Positions 50,726 to 62,939 of a stretch of 64,000 nucleotides of DNA are shown piece after piece. The notes under the pieces were generated by a model. That model was given only the letters and a program-made list of their open reading frames with translations, had not been told where the DNA came from and did no database searches. The stretch spans positions 1-64,000 of the forward strand of contig CAUYLG010021500.1 of the NCBI GenBank assembly GCA_963573385.1. Direction: 5' to 3'. Made by a program: the position numbers and the translations under genes. This DNA is from Cacajao melanocephalus (lineage: Eukaryota > Chordata > Mammalia > Primates > Pitheciidae). Every line of letters begins with the position of its first letter. Within the stretch, counting starts at the first letter, position 1.

Positions 50726-51502
50726 CAGTAGTTCCCCCCTTATCTGTGGTTTTTCCCTCCAAGGTTTCAGTTACCTGTGTTCAACCATAGTTTAAAAATA
50801 TTAAATGAAAAATTCCAGAAATAAACAATTCATAGACTTTTTTGTTGTTGTTGTTCCTTAGTGTATTATTTGTGGTTTATTTATCCAAGAAAGAAGATAA
50901 GTTTTAAATACGTGCTATTCTGAGTAGCCTGATGAAATCTCACACCATCCTATTCCATTCTAGGAACATGAATCATCCCTTTGTCCAGCATCTCCACTCC
51001 GTCTATGCTCCCTGCCTCTTAGCCACTGAGTAGCTGGCTCTATTTCGGATCAGCTTTCAAGGTACCACAGTGCTTATGCCCAGGTAGCTTTTATTTGACT
51101 CAATAATGGCCACAAAAAAGAAAAATAGTGATGCTGTTATTTCAGATACGCCAAAGAGAAGCTTTAAAGTTCTTCCTTAAAGTGTTAAGGTGAAAGTTCT
51201 CAACTTGATAAGGAATATGCTGGGGTTTCTAAGATCTGTGAGAACAATCTTCTATCCACAAAATTGTGAAAAAGGAAAAAGAATTGTATGCTGGTTTTGC
51301 TGTCACACATCAAACTGCAAAAGTTATAGCCACAGTGCATGATGAGTATTTAGTTAAGATGGAAAAGGCATAATATTTGTGGGTGGAAGACATGAACAGA
51401 AACATGTTTCAATTCACAGCAATTGGGTTCAGTACTGTCTGTGGTTTTAGTCTCCCACTGGGGGTGTTGGAATATATCCCTCATGGATAAGGGAGAATAT
51501 TA
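50726..51502 (+). mobile_element. Tigger1-like DNA transposon, internally deleted
   Basis: Pogo/TcMar-Tigger element. Left end 'cagtagttccccccttatc' and right end 'ggataagggagaata' are the diverged inverted repeats. The 5' non-coding region is followed by a transposase start, then a jump to the 3' terminal region, so about two thirds of the roughly 2.4-kb autonomous element is missing. About 65 bp between 50,832 and 50,905 appear extra relative to the remembered consensus. The TA target duplication is decayed. Confidence 0.85.
51106..51380 (+). pseudogene. Tigger1 transposase N-terminal remnant
   Basis: ATG at 51106 opens a frame reading 'MATKKKNSDAVISDTPKRS', closely like the Tigger1 transposase N-terminus, up to TAA at 51178-51180. 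Homology continues past the stop with frame changes through the pogo/CENP-B-like helix-turn-helix region. The DDE catalytic domain is absent. Confidence 0.85.
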
Positions 51503-52335
51503 TATCTTAAGATATGTTTCTCATGCCTGTTTCAAAGCAAATATTATTTCAGCAGAAGTGATAAAACATTAAACTCACTCTTTTCTCTTATACCCAAATG
51601 TTAATTCCAAAGAATGAGATTTATTAAGTGACAGGATGGTAAGAAGGCAAAAGTAATGTACTTGAATTCTGGGGAAAGAGCATGAAAGGTGAGAATAAAG
51701 ATAAATTTGTATCACAGTATTACTTATGGTTAATCTTACTATTATAAAATATGGGTAAAAGAAATATAAGTAAAACATATAAAACCAAAGGGCTTTGAGA
51801 ATTTACATAAATAATTATATGTTGTTTTAATTGGCATTAGAACTTTCCAGCTTACACTAAAATAATATTCATTTGGAATTTAATTGTGGTTAATACATAA
51901 ACATTCTTGCATTTAACCATAATGAGATCTGTCAGTATCATAAAATAGAAAGCTCAGTTCACTGTGGCTCATTTATTCAATATATTTCCTTAAAGGCTAT
52001 TGAAATTATGCTTGAGCCATTCTAGATTAAAAATTAGCTAAGATGACCAATGTATTGATCTAGTGATGATGTGATATGTTTTTGCAACAAGGTTTGTAAA
52101 GTCAGTGTATAAGTTTCTTGGATTTAATATTAAACTTGTCTGCATTTAATCAACCCTATGACCTCATTTTTCTACCTGATCATTAACAAATAGGTAATAG
52201 GTAACCTTATTATAGTTTTTAAACCATTGTTTCTTTGGGAACAAATAAATATCAAGTAATTTGTTATGAAGATTTAAAAAATCTATCAAAAGTATATTTT
52301 AAATAAGCTTTAATATTCACAAAATAATTTAACAT
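51503..52335. other. Unassigned AT-rich stretch
   Basis: No gene or confidently recognised repeat. Confidence 0.5.
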
Positions 52336-52340
52336 GGGCT

Positions 52341-52469
52341 TTTTATGTTAGCTTAGATACGTGATAACTTGGAGATATATATATGTATATGTGATATATA
52401 TCTAAGCTAACATAAAAACAGATGTATATATATGTATATATCTCTCCAAGTTATCACATATCTAAGCTA

Positions 52470-52505
<36 letters not shown>

Positions 52506-52506
52506 C
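52341..52506. repeat. TA/CA microsatellite with nested inverted copies
   Basis: The segment 52341-52380 is followed by two inverted partial copies, 52399-52417 (pairs with 52341-52359) and 52437-52471 (pairs with about 52349-52377, with an extra TC and one substitution). They are spaced by (TA)n and end in (CA)9-10(TA)n. The arms can fold into alternative hairpins. Confidence 0.9.
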
Positions 52507-52559
52507 CATTTTGTAGCTAGAGAGTGAGCACGCCATTTCTTTATGTGCCTTTAATTAAA

Positions 52560-52925
52560 CGTTATAAAATGGCACTTAACCTCCTTTCAAAAATTAACAA
52601 CCTCAATCTAGTAACAAGTAAAACATCAGACAAATCTCAATAGAGAGACATTCTACCATGTACCTGACCAGTATTCCTCAAAACTGTCAAGGTCACCAAA
52701 AACCAGGAATGTCAGAGCGACTGTTACAACCAAGAGGAGCCTAAAGAGGCACTACGACTAACTATATTGTGGTATCTTGTATGGGATCCTGGAAGTAAAG
52801 AAGGACGTTAGATAACAATTAAGAAAATATATTATGAACTTTAGTTAATAATGTACTAAAATTGGTTAACTAATTATAACAACTCTACCATACTAATGTA
52901 AAATATTCATTGTAAACATGCATTC
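52560..52925 (+). repeat. L1M 3' UTR fragment
   Basis: 'ctgaccagtattcctcaaa', 'aaccaagaggagcctaaag', 'tatgggatcctggaagtaa', 'actttagttaataatgtac' are the same 3' UTR class as 17,100-18,530. Confidence 0.8.
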
Positions 52926-52960
52926 TTTCACATATGGCCTGTGAGCCATACTCTTTTCTA

Positions 52961-53250
<290 letters not shown>

Positions 53251-54380
53251 ACAAGACAAACAAGTAAACCAAGAGAAATATTCATGTCCCTCTCCTCTAC
53301 ATTGAAGAGCCAAAGCTTTCTGCTTCCCAAATTTAACTAGACCTGCTTTCTTCAGACTTCATATGATATATAAGCTCTGCTGTTGTTTTGCAGGATTTAC
53401 AGGGTGAACTTCCCACAGAAATATAGAGTAAAATCACTCCATATTACAGAAGGGGGGAAAAAGTCTCACAGCAGCTTAGGTTTCCAGAAATTTTTTCTCA
53501 AAAAGGTACCTTTGTCTCTGATGCTCTCTGGTCCATCCATAGACTACCTGGGGATCTACATAAGGCTGCCCACAGTTTCAGGTGCTGGAGTTGTGGAGGG
53601 CAGAGGAAGGGGGTCACTGTAAAACCTTCTTCTAATACTTGCAGTTTTTGCACTTTCTCCCTACCTCCCTACTCATTCATAGCTGGCTCTAACAGTTCTT
53701 TCAGGCCAATTGAAACCAAACTTTGCTATAGCATTTCTGTATATATTCACATCTGTGTTTTCCTCAACTCATCTATTTTGTTTGTAAAATAAATATTTAT
53801 CTGCTCTCCATCTTGCAAAAATTTTAAATTTCTCAATAACTCAAAGGCCACATGCTATTTTTACCATGGGTTTATTTTTCAAGATATTTTTAAAGCAATT
53901 ACCTGGGTAGATATAGAATGGCACTGATTTTTGTTTAATAAATGAAAACTCCTAGTAGTTTTCCTATTGCCTATCTTTGCTTCTCTAGATAATATCTTAT
54001 GAAAATAATGTTTTTCAAAATCTTTTCAATATTTCTACTATAATACTGAAGAAATAATATTTACAAATATAGTTTAAAACCTATGATGAAGGCGGATACT
54101 CATTTTTAAAATTAAATTTAATGAAAAGGTTTCATGTTTTGTTATATTCATAAGCCTAAATTTCTCTTTGAGATACCTTTATAAATATGTTGCTTCTATT
54201 TCCACTTAATTAAGGTATTCTTAACCAAATGAACACAAAATTTTACCTAACATTTTTATTAAATTTCAGATATTTGTATATATTTCCTCCTTAAACATAT
54301 TTATTTGATTTATATTTATGTACATATATTTTCTAATTTTGAATTATTTTGGCATTTCTTAAAGCAACATAATTTGAGAC
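53251..54380. other. Unassigned AT-rich stretch
   Basis: No gene or confidently recognised repeat; the 79-codon frame at 53,383-53,622 has no recognisable content. Confidence 0.5.
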
Positions 54381-54520
54381 AGTTTTAATATATTATTATA
54401 TATTATATTGAACTATTATATTAATTTCAGTTTTAATATTATTATATATTATATTGAACTATATTAATTTCAGTTTTAATATATTATATATTATATTGAA
54501 ACTATTATATTGAAATAATT
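54381..54520. repeat. AT-rich minisatellite, ~45-bp unit, about 3 copies
   Basis: Three units beginning 'cagttttaatat(a)tt' start near 54,381, 54,429 and 54,472, each with a TATATTATATTGAA core, with small length differences between them. Confidence 0.85.
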
Positions 54521-54589
54521 TCAAAGTAACACAAATGTCATGAGTAGTACAAATAACATCTGAATATCCTTTATTCAAATTCCACAATG

Positions 54590-55290
<701 letters not shown>

Positions 55291-55328
55291 GATGATGATG
55301 GCAAACCCTTAGTAATAAAATAAGTAGG

Positions 55329-55392
55329 AGCAGATGTCACTTTGTCCCCTATAGTATAATAGCAGATGTCACTTTGTACCCTATAGTGTAAT
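55329..55392 (+). repeat. 32-bp tandem duplication
   Basis: Unit starting 'agcagatgtcactttgt' at 55329-55360 and 55361-55392, with two or three differences. Confidence 0.9.
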
Positions 55393-56600
55393 AGGGGGTC
55401 AGATTAGGTATCACTGCATGCATCCAAAGATTGTGACAGAATTCTTCCTCTCAAATAGTAAGTGGAAGATTTTCCAATGGCTACTCAGGGTTGAAGTTTA
55501 TATACCCTGTTAGGAAGAAAAAAGATAACTTCAGTCAAGGCTAGCCCTAAATGCCAACTCACTCAGTTGCTGGATCTAGAAAATAACTGGTATGCATGCC
55601 CTGAGTCACCAATATAAGACCTGCTTCTGGAGCAGGGCCTCAGAAGCCTAGTGAAGATAGTCACAACCCTAACAGACAGGGAAGGGTGAACATAAGGAAA
55701 GTAAAACAAACGAGTAAGTGGACAGCCCCTCTCTCAAGACAAAATTAAAATTCCAAATTGCATAAAGAAATCTGATGATAAGGCAACAAAATATACAATT
55801 TAAAGCTGACAACATTCAAGTAATAAAAAATTATTTAAAAAGACTTTATGCCTAGAATTTGCATAAAGTCAATTATGCATATTTATAAAAAGGTCAATAT
55901 GGATTACTGGGGTTTGGGCTTAAAAACCTCCTCTATTCCAAACCAAAAAAAAAAAAATGTTGGATAAATAATAAAAAAGAAAAGCCACATTAACATTGTT
56001 TGGGAGGAGATAATCTGTGAGTTTACTCGTGTGTTTGTACAGAAGTAGGCAGTAAGGAATTTGGCATCTAGAGTTAAAGGAAACCAAAATGGCATCGCAG
56101 GAAATGATGGGCCAGAGACAGGATCACTGTTTGAAGCTAGAAGTTAGGCAAGCCCTACAACATGTTAAAGAAGGCTAAAAAATCACTGAAAATCTCTATT
56201 CCTATGAACTGGAGCTAGACGGGCAGGTTAGTCTGACTAATCACTTCTAGGGACTGAGCCAAACCACCTGCTGTAACAATGACTGCATCTGTCAGAACCC
56301 CAAATCCCCACCAAGGCGGTAACTCTAAGACATGCTTATTTGGCCCAGTTGTGCACTAAAAAGTAAATTACTAATCAGTATGACAGAAGGATAATTTATC
56401 TGATATTTTTAGGTAACCGTTTGATCAAGTGGCAATAAATTAGTAAATATCATGAAAACAAGGGCAAATGACCAGGTAGCACCTGCACAAGGTCTGCTGG
56501 ATCAGCATTCACTGGAGGAAAACTCAAGAAGACAGATCTGTAGCAGACTTGTATATCCTGTCTTGCTCATAAAAAGATTAGCAGAATAGAACAATTTAGC
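55393..56600. other. Unassigned stretch
   Basis: No gene. Somewhat less AT-rich than average, with one A13 run near 55,947. Might contain old LINE sequence, but nothing firm. Confidence 0.45.
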
Positions 56601-56615
56601 AGTGCCAGAGTAAAA

Positions 56616-57198
56616 CTACAGCAGAGATCTTGATAGTTGGGCAACAAGGCTTCTAGGTGCCTCATTTTTAAAAGCTGTAACTATTCCCCCAGTGTTATCA
56701 TGGATTGTGATATAATAGCAAAATAATGTAACCAAATGTGGACCCAGCCCATCTTCCTGACATGTCCACATTTGTATTTGTTGTTGGAAGATAAGCCCAT
56801 CCTTCGAATGACTAGGAATTGGTGTCCCAGTTTTGAAGATGCTGCTATTTGGTATGGAAGCAAGCATCAGGATTTACCACACCAATGTTTATCTAGCCAT
56901 GAACACTAATGATAAACATTGGTGTGGTAAATAAATGTTCATGGCTAGATAAACATTGGTGTGGTAAATCCTGCTGCTTGCTTCCTTGGCACTATCAAGG
57001 AATGGGGATTCAATTTTTGTGGTTGGCCAGAAATTGTTGCCTTAAGTGGTTGGATTTGGCTAGTTTATAAGGAGCTTCATAGGAGGCACAATCCACCTCT
57101 AGAAGGCCAGTTAAAATCATTCTTGGAAATGTGACCTTTACAGAAACCTGCATGGAAAATTTGAACAATCCTATGAGTGGGCTTGATCTAATAAACAT
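56616..57198 (-). other. Coding-like minus-strand stretch, unidentified
   Basis: Two minus-strand frames, 57010-57198 and 56616-56867, read with a protein-like composition ('GLLEVDCASYEAPYKLAK', 'GTPIPSHSKDGLIFQQQ'). They are separated by the inverted repeat at 56,856-56,985. No family recognised. They could be parts of one decayed retroelement or processed pseudogene, or chance. Confidence 0.3.
56856..56985. repeat. 50-bp inverted repeat with 30-bp spacer
   Basis: Left arm 56856-56905 is the reverse complement of 56936-56985 except for one base. The spacer (56906-56935) carries a further copy of the 'ataaacattggtgtggtaaa' core in the same direction as the right arm. The sequence could extrude a long hairpin. 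Confidence 0.95.
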
Positions 57199-57199
57199 T

Positions 57200-57550
57200 T
57201 ATAAAACACTACTCCACAGAATCAGATTATATTTGTGGTACCTTAAAAAATACAGGAAATATTTTCTAAATGGCCACTTTAAAAGTCAAAAATTTACAAA
57301 TTTTAGAAATATTGTAAAATGTAAAATAAAGTTAAATGAAAATGCAAAAAGTGATTGTTAAATTTGAAAATAAAATACAATAAATTGATCTAGCTATATA
57401 TCTAGATAATACTATAATCTCAGAGAAAATATTTCGAATGAGTTTAAAACTGTGTCTACAGTGGAATATACCTTGTGGACAGAAAGTCTTCAAGAAAATT
57501 GTAAGCTATGTTCAATATCATATTGCTAAAAATAATACCGCTATGTTGTT
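57200..57550. other. Unassigned AT-rich stretch
   Basis: No gene or confidently recognised repeat. Confidence 0.5.
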
Positions 57551-57555
57551 CTTAA

Positions 57556-57743
57556 AATCCCAGCACTTTGGGAGGCTGAGGAGGGCAGATCACGAGGTCA
57601 AGACATCGAGACCATCCTGGCTAACATGATGAAACCCTATCTCTACTAAAAATACAAAAATTAGCTGGGGGTGGGTGGGGCCACTGCACTCCAGCCTGGT
57701 GCCTGGCGAGAAAGCAAGACTCTGTCCCCCCCAAAAAAAAAAA
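57556..57743 (+). mobile_element. AluY-type SINE, 5'-truncated and internally deleted
   Basis: Begins at 'aatcccagcactttgggag' and has the AluY-like 'cacgaggtca' and 'gagaccatcctggctaaca'. It then jumps from 'aattagctggg' through a short G-rich join to 'ccactgcactccagcctgg', losing about 100 bp of the right arm. A-tail at 57,733-57,743. Confidence 0.9.
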
Positions 57744-57799
57744 GTCATATGCGTGTGTGCAGGTGCTTCAAGAGAGTGGTTTTTATTGGCTAAGATGAG

Positions 57800-58850
57800 A
57801 AAATTTGAATATCAAAAAGCATAATATTGGTATAGCTAAATGACTACTTTGAAAAATCTTTTTGTCAATAAGTACTATGAACATATGTACATGTGCATGT
57901 GTGAATTGAGGATTTTTCAGAATTGAGAGACATTCCTAATAAATATTATTTATATTTACTGTAAATAATAATAGTAATATATTTGGAATGTTATAAAATA
58001 CAGAAATAATATATGTTAATATATAACTTAAAATATACTATCATTAATTGCCTTGAATGTAAGCGCTGTGTGTGTTCCAACAAAGTCCATAATTGTCAGA
58101 TTACATTTTTTAAAACTACATGATATCAATGACAGACACTTGTAAAATAGAATAGTACAGAAATTTTGAAAGGAAAAAGATTAACCAAGCAAGCACTGTC
58201 CAAAAGAATGCTAGTATTTTTCTATTGATTACAGACAAAATAGCCTTTAAGGCAAAAAGCTTAAAGATAAAGAATACGATTGATAAAAATGACTTCTTTA
58301 AAGATATGAAAGATTAATTGAGAAAGATAAACAGGTCTATGAACCAGGAAAATTTAACTATTTTAAATTGGTACTCACCTCATCAAATTTCCTTTAAATA
58401 AATGATGCAAAAATGACAAAAAACAAAATTGACAGAAATACAAGGAAAAAACAAATATCTCTGTAATTAAATTAGAAATAACTTTTAACAAATCTATTGA
58501 TAGAACAGACTTTTTAAAGTATATGTTTACTTTAAATAATAGATAAATTAACAATGATTGTGGATTATATATTCTTTTCAACCATAAAATAAACTTTTAT
58601 AAAAATTGGCCATTAACAAGAGATAAAACAAGTAACGAATGTAAAAGGTTGAAATCATTCAATGCATGCTCTCTTACCATAATGAAATTTTGCTAAATTC
58701 AGTAATACAAAAATAACTAGAAAATCTCCATATTTCCGGACTAAGGAAATATACATCTAATAATTCCTGGTCAAAGAATAATCATAGTGGAAATTTTTAA
58801 AAAGTTTTTTTGAATGAAATTTAAAGAGAACATTATATACCAAAATGCAC
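57800..58850 (+). repeat. L1M ORF2 endonuclease-region fragment
   Basis: 'attacagacaaaatagcct', 'aacaaatctattgatagaa', 'ggttgaaatcattcaatgc' follow the endonuclease part of old L1M ORF2. No open frame. Confidence 0.65.
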
Positions 58851-59340
58851 TATGTCAACATGGATGAGTGTTTCAGACCTAATGTCGAGCAAAAGACTTG
58901 ATATGTAAGAATATGTACAGTATAGTTCCATTTTGAAGGTTCAAAAATAAGCCAAACTGAACTCTATTGCTCACATAGGAGGTAAAAATAAAAAATACTT
59001 GATATGTAAGAATATGTATAGTATATTTCTATTTTGAAGGTTCAAAAATAAGCCAAACTGAACTCTATTGCTCATATAGGAAGTAAAAATAAAAACTGCA
59101 GGGACATAATTACCATAAAAATCAAAATGCTGGTTGCATTTAAGTGGGAGAAAGATGTTATCTGGAAGAAACACAGAGGAGAATTTCCAAGATAACTTCA
59201 ATATCCTACTTCTTGATGTAAGTGTGGTAACATGAGTGATACTGGTATAATTATTGTGTGGTACATTTAAGTCTCAGGTACTTTTGAGATGTGTATGACT
59301 TAAAATGATTGTTAATAAAGTAAATAATAGTCATATACTT
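58850..59340 (+). repeat. L1M 3' end fragment
   Basis: 'catggatgagtgtttcaga', 'gtgtggtaacatgagtgat' and 'gtacatttaagtctcaggt' match the terminal part of mid-age L1s. It directly follows endonuclease-region sequence, so either a large internal deletion or a separate insertion is involved. It contains the 101-bp tandem duplication. Confidence 0.65.
58896..59097 (+). repeat. 101-bp tandem duplication, two copies
   Basis: Units 58896-58996 and 58997-59097 both begin 'acttgatatgtaagaatatg' and differ at only a few sites. Confidence 0.95.
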
Positions 59341-59499
59341 GTGAGAATATTCAAATAATTTTGAAAATGAAATATAACTTCCTATAAAAATAACATAAAA
59401 TTGATTCAAAAGCATATAAATACTTGTATAGATGCTTGACTACTAAGTAACTTCTGTTAATAACTAAGAAAATATTCATTCATACTGTTTACAGGAAAT

Positions 59500-60250
59500 T
59501 TGACTAAACATTCAAGGAAATATGATTTCCAAATGTAACACTCTTTCAGGGAATAGAAAAAGAAGAAACAATATATATCTTTTTAAATTAGACGAGAATA
59601 ACCACAATAGCAAAGCAAAATATAAACAATACAAGAAAATCAAACTCATGGTCAATCTCACATATAAATAACCATCTAAAAAAATAGTTGAAAACTTTTA
59701 ACAAGGAATATAAATTTAGGTTAACATACAAAAGTAAGAAAAGCCATGTTAAAAGTCAGTTAAAGGTACAAACAGTATTCAGTAAAATTTAATATTTATT
59801 TCCAATAAAAACTTTGCAAATTTACACAAGAAGAAAACTGTCTTATAATGATTAAGGATATCTACCAAAAATGACAACAAATATTACATGCAGTCAATAG
59901 TAAAAGTTAAAAGTACATTTTTAAAAATCAGTCACAACACAGAGATTCAATTTTTATCTCAATTATTGTATAGAAGTTCTAATCAATGTAGTAAGATTAC
60001 AAAAATAAGTTACAATAAATAAAACTCACAATGAAGTAAGAAAAATATAATTTGTAGATACTGTGAAGAAAATCAAATAATAACTTCTATGGAGAAAGTA
60101 ATAGAATTAATAGAATTTGGCAATGTTATTGAGTATAAAATCAATCATTACAATAGTTACTATAATCCAAACTGTAATTTACTCCACAATCTAACTGTAC
60201 TTTGAAATGTAATTCAGAAAAGATAACATTTATAACAAAGGTTAGTTCTG
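59500..60250 (+). repeat. L1M ORF2 reverse-transcriptase-region fragment (first)
   Basis: 'agggaatagaaaaagaaga', then 'ttgtatagaagttctaatc' and 'gagtataaaatcaatcatt' follow RT-domain order of old L1M ORF2. Highly decayed. Confidence 0.55.
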
Positions 60251-60289
60251 ATCCTTTATAAGTTGTACTACACAATATAAAAGATAAAA

Positions 60290-60700
60290 ACAAAGGTACT
60301 CAGTTCACTTATTAAGGCTAGGATACTCTTGATGTTGAGCTCACATCAGAACAATTCAAATACAAAAAAGGACCATTTCACACACATTTATAATCTAACT
60401 AAATATTACTTATATGATACTATAGAATATTAAAAATAATTATCATTAATAGTGTTACTGCTGAAAATAATGCATGGTTAAATATCCGGAAAAATATTTA
60501 TCATTATAACTCTCCACACTAATAGCCTACTAGAAAAAAATATTAATTTCTTAATCAATATAGAAAGGAATTTTCATAAAGTTTGACTATGCAAAAGAAA
60601 ATACTAAAAATTAAGAAAAAAGGAAACTTTATTAAATATTTATATAATGAAAACACTAGGTAAACGTTATGCTTAGAAAACGGTCTCATTTTGCTTAAGT
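60290..60700 (+). repeat. L1M ORF2 RT-region fragment (second)
   Basis: 'gcatggttaaatatccgga' and nearby blocks match an RT segment that precedes part of the one already seen at 59,500-60,250. This is therefore a second LINE copy rather than a continuation. Confidence 0.5.
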
Positions 60701-61550
60701 TCAGAAAAAGTCAAGGATACACACTATAATATCTATTGTTTATCTATTGAGGATATACAATAGATAGCCAATGCAACCAGATAGAAAACAAAAAGTAAAT
60801 AAGAGCTGTAGGAATTAGAAAGGGTTATGTAACAGCTATCCCATCATGGTCATCACCTCTTGTACAATAGATCTTGGAACAAAGTGCACAATGTAACAGA
60901 TGTGCAGTTGGATTGAGGAATAAGCTCTATTGGGGAAAGGGAAAATTTTAATAAATGTTTTAGTCAAACAGGAGAAGACAGAGATCTGACATCTTTACTT
61001 GCTGAATTTGTACTCTTAGTCTATCTGCCTCTGTTTCCTTTTCCATTGGGCAAAGAAGAAGAATAAGAATAACCCTGTCCTTGGAAGGATAATTGGACCA
61101 TTTACACAGCAGGCAGTTTGGAATTGGGTAAAGCTATTATTAGGTGTTGCCTGGGAAAATGTGTTGCCTGCAACTGAACAAAAAAGTGCCTCACAGCATA
61201 GGAAGTGACATCAGTGAAAGTTACAACAATGGAAGAAAAGGTTTTATACAGAGTGCAACCCCTCCAGGTGGAAGAATGGGGTGAGGGAGGGGTCGAAGGG
61301 GCCTTCCATTATGCCTGACAGCACAGTGGCCATCTTGTAATAATGAGGATGAAAGTAATACTGCCAGAATGAGTGAGCATGAAGTTAGAAGTCTGGTCCT
61401 CAATGAAACCACTGAGCCACTATACCATCTTGAAACTGCCTTCCTCCAACCTCCTTACTGTAAATTCATCCTTTAGTTATCTTAGCCCCTGTAGCATAAT
61501 TTCCTTAGCATATAGTAGAACTTAAATTACTTTATACAATGATCTACATA
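60701..61550. other. Unassigned; possible LTR-like end near 61,320-61,500
   Basis: No gene. 'cagtggccatcttgtaata' and 'ccactgagccactatacca' recall the 3' part of an old LTR-type repeat, but I cannot name it. Confidence 0.35.
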
Positions 61551-61599
61551 TAAAATCAAAGACATTTAAGGAACCAAATATCAGAATTAGGAAGAGAAT

Positions 61600-62490
61600 C
61601 TGCTAAGAGGTCTGAATACAAAATCAACATAGAAAACTAAATAGCATTCTTATATTCAAGTAAAACTTATTTAAGATAAAAATTATCTACTGTCATTTAC
61701 ATAAAAATTATTCGTTGTATTGGAATAAAGTTTTTAAAAGATGTATGAAACTTCTGCAAAAATAGTACCAAAATTTTTGAAGAAGAAAAAACTTAATAAA
61801 TGTAGAGATATGCAATTTTCATGGTTTGAAAGACTCACTATCATGTAACATTTAATTTTCTCCAAATCAAACTCTGAAATCAATGTAATTTCAATTGAAA
61901 TACCAATAAGACTTTACATGGACATATAATGAATGATTCATGTAAAGTTCATAATATTAAACATTTATATGGAAATAAAAGGTCCAATAGAGACAAGACT
62001 ATTTTGAAGAAAATCAAGGTTTATGTTTAAGCTATTTTGGCTTCTCATAAGGACGGAGGAAAAGATCATTAGAACAGAACAGAGAGATAAGAATAGACTC
62101 ATGCCAAACACAAATATTAATTTTATGTGCCTTAATGATCTATTGGGAAAAACAAAATTTTACAATTTTGAAGAAAATGTAGGAAAATAGCTTCAAGTCT
62201 GTAAATCAAAATAGTAAGGAATTCTTAGACAATTCATAAAATGTATATTTACCCTAAATTAAAATATTGATATATTAAACCACATTAAATTTGAAATTTA
62301 TATAAAAAGTAGAAATACAAAGCTGCAGAAATTATTTGTAATGCATAAAGCTAACAAAGGGTTGGTATCCAGATTACATATAAAATATTCGCTAATCAAT
62401 AAGAAAAAGACAGCAAGTAAATTTAAAACAGAAAATTTGTCAAGGGATATTAGGAGACAATCCACAAAGTAGGAAAGGTCAGTGGCCAAT
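61600..62490 (+). repeat. L1M ORF2 C-terminal fragment
   Basis: 'acagaacagagagataaga', 'aaagggttggtatccagat', 'attcgctaatcaataagaa' and 'agtggccaattgaaaaacc' follow the C-terminal part of L1M ORF2. No open frame. Confidence 0.7.
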
Positions 62491-62557
62491 TGAAAAACCA
62501 TGTTTATTTACGTGTTTTTATATGAAGACAGGTTTTTCTTAAAATTGAATCAATAAC

Positions 62558-62916
62558 TGTCTTAGTTTATTTGGGAGGCTATAAAGAATATCATAAATTG
62601 GGTGGCTTATAAACAACAGAAATTTATTATTTCTCACAGTTCTAGAGACTGGAAAGTCCAAGATCAAGTGTGAGCAAATTCAGTATCTGGTAAGGGCTCA
62701 CTTCCTGGTTCATAGATATAGGTCTTCTTGCTGTGGCCTCACATAGTAAAAGGAATGAGGAAGCTCTCTGGTGTCCCTTTTATAATAACAGCTCTACTCC
62801 CATTCATGAGTGCTTTGACCAAATAACCTAATCAGCTACCAAAGGCCCCACCACCTAATATCATCATATTGGGGTTAGGATTTCAGCATATGGATTTGTG
62901 GGGAGAGCAGAACATA
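62558..62916 (-). mobile_element. MaLR LTR (MLT1/MST-like), antisense
   Basis: Reverse-complement counterpart of the LTR at 20,128-20,502: 'gggtggcttataaacaaca', 'agttctagagactggaaag', 'atgagtgctttgaccaaat', 'gatttcagcatatggattt'. No convincing target duplication. Confidence 0.8.
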
Positions 62917-62939
62917 AAAAACAGTTGACAGCAGTAACT

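Noticed and set aside
50347..50790. 147-codon plus-strand open frame
   Set aside because: No recognisable domain, an overlapping open frame on the opposite strand, and its end lies inside the Tigger element's terminal region. Best explained as chance.
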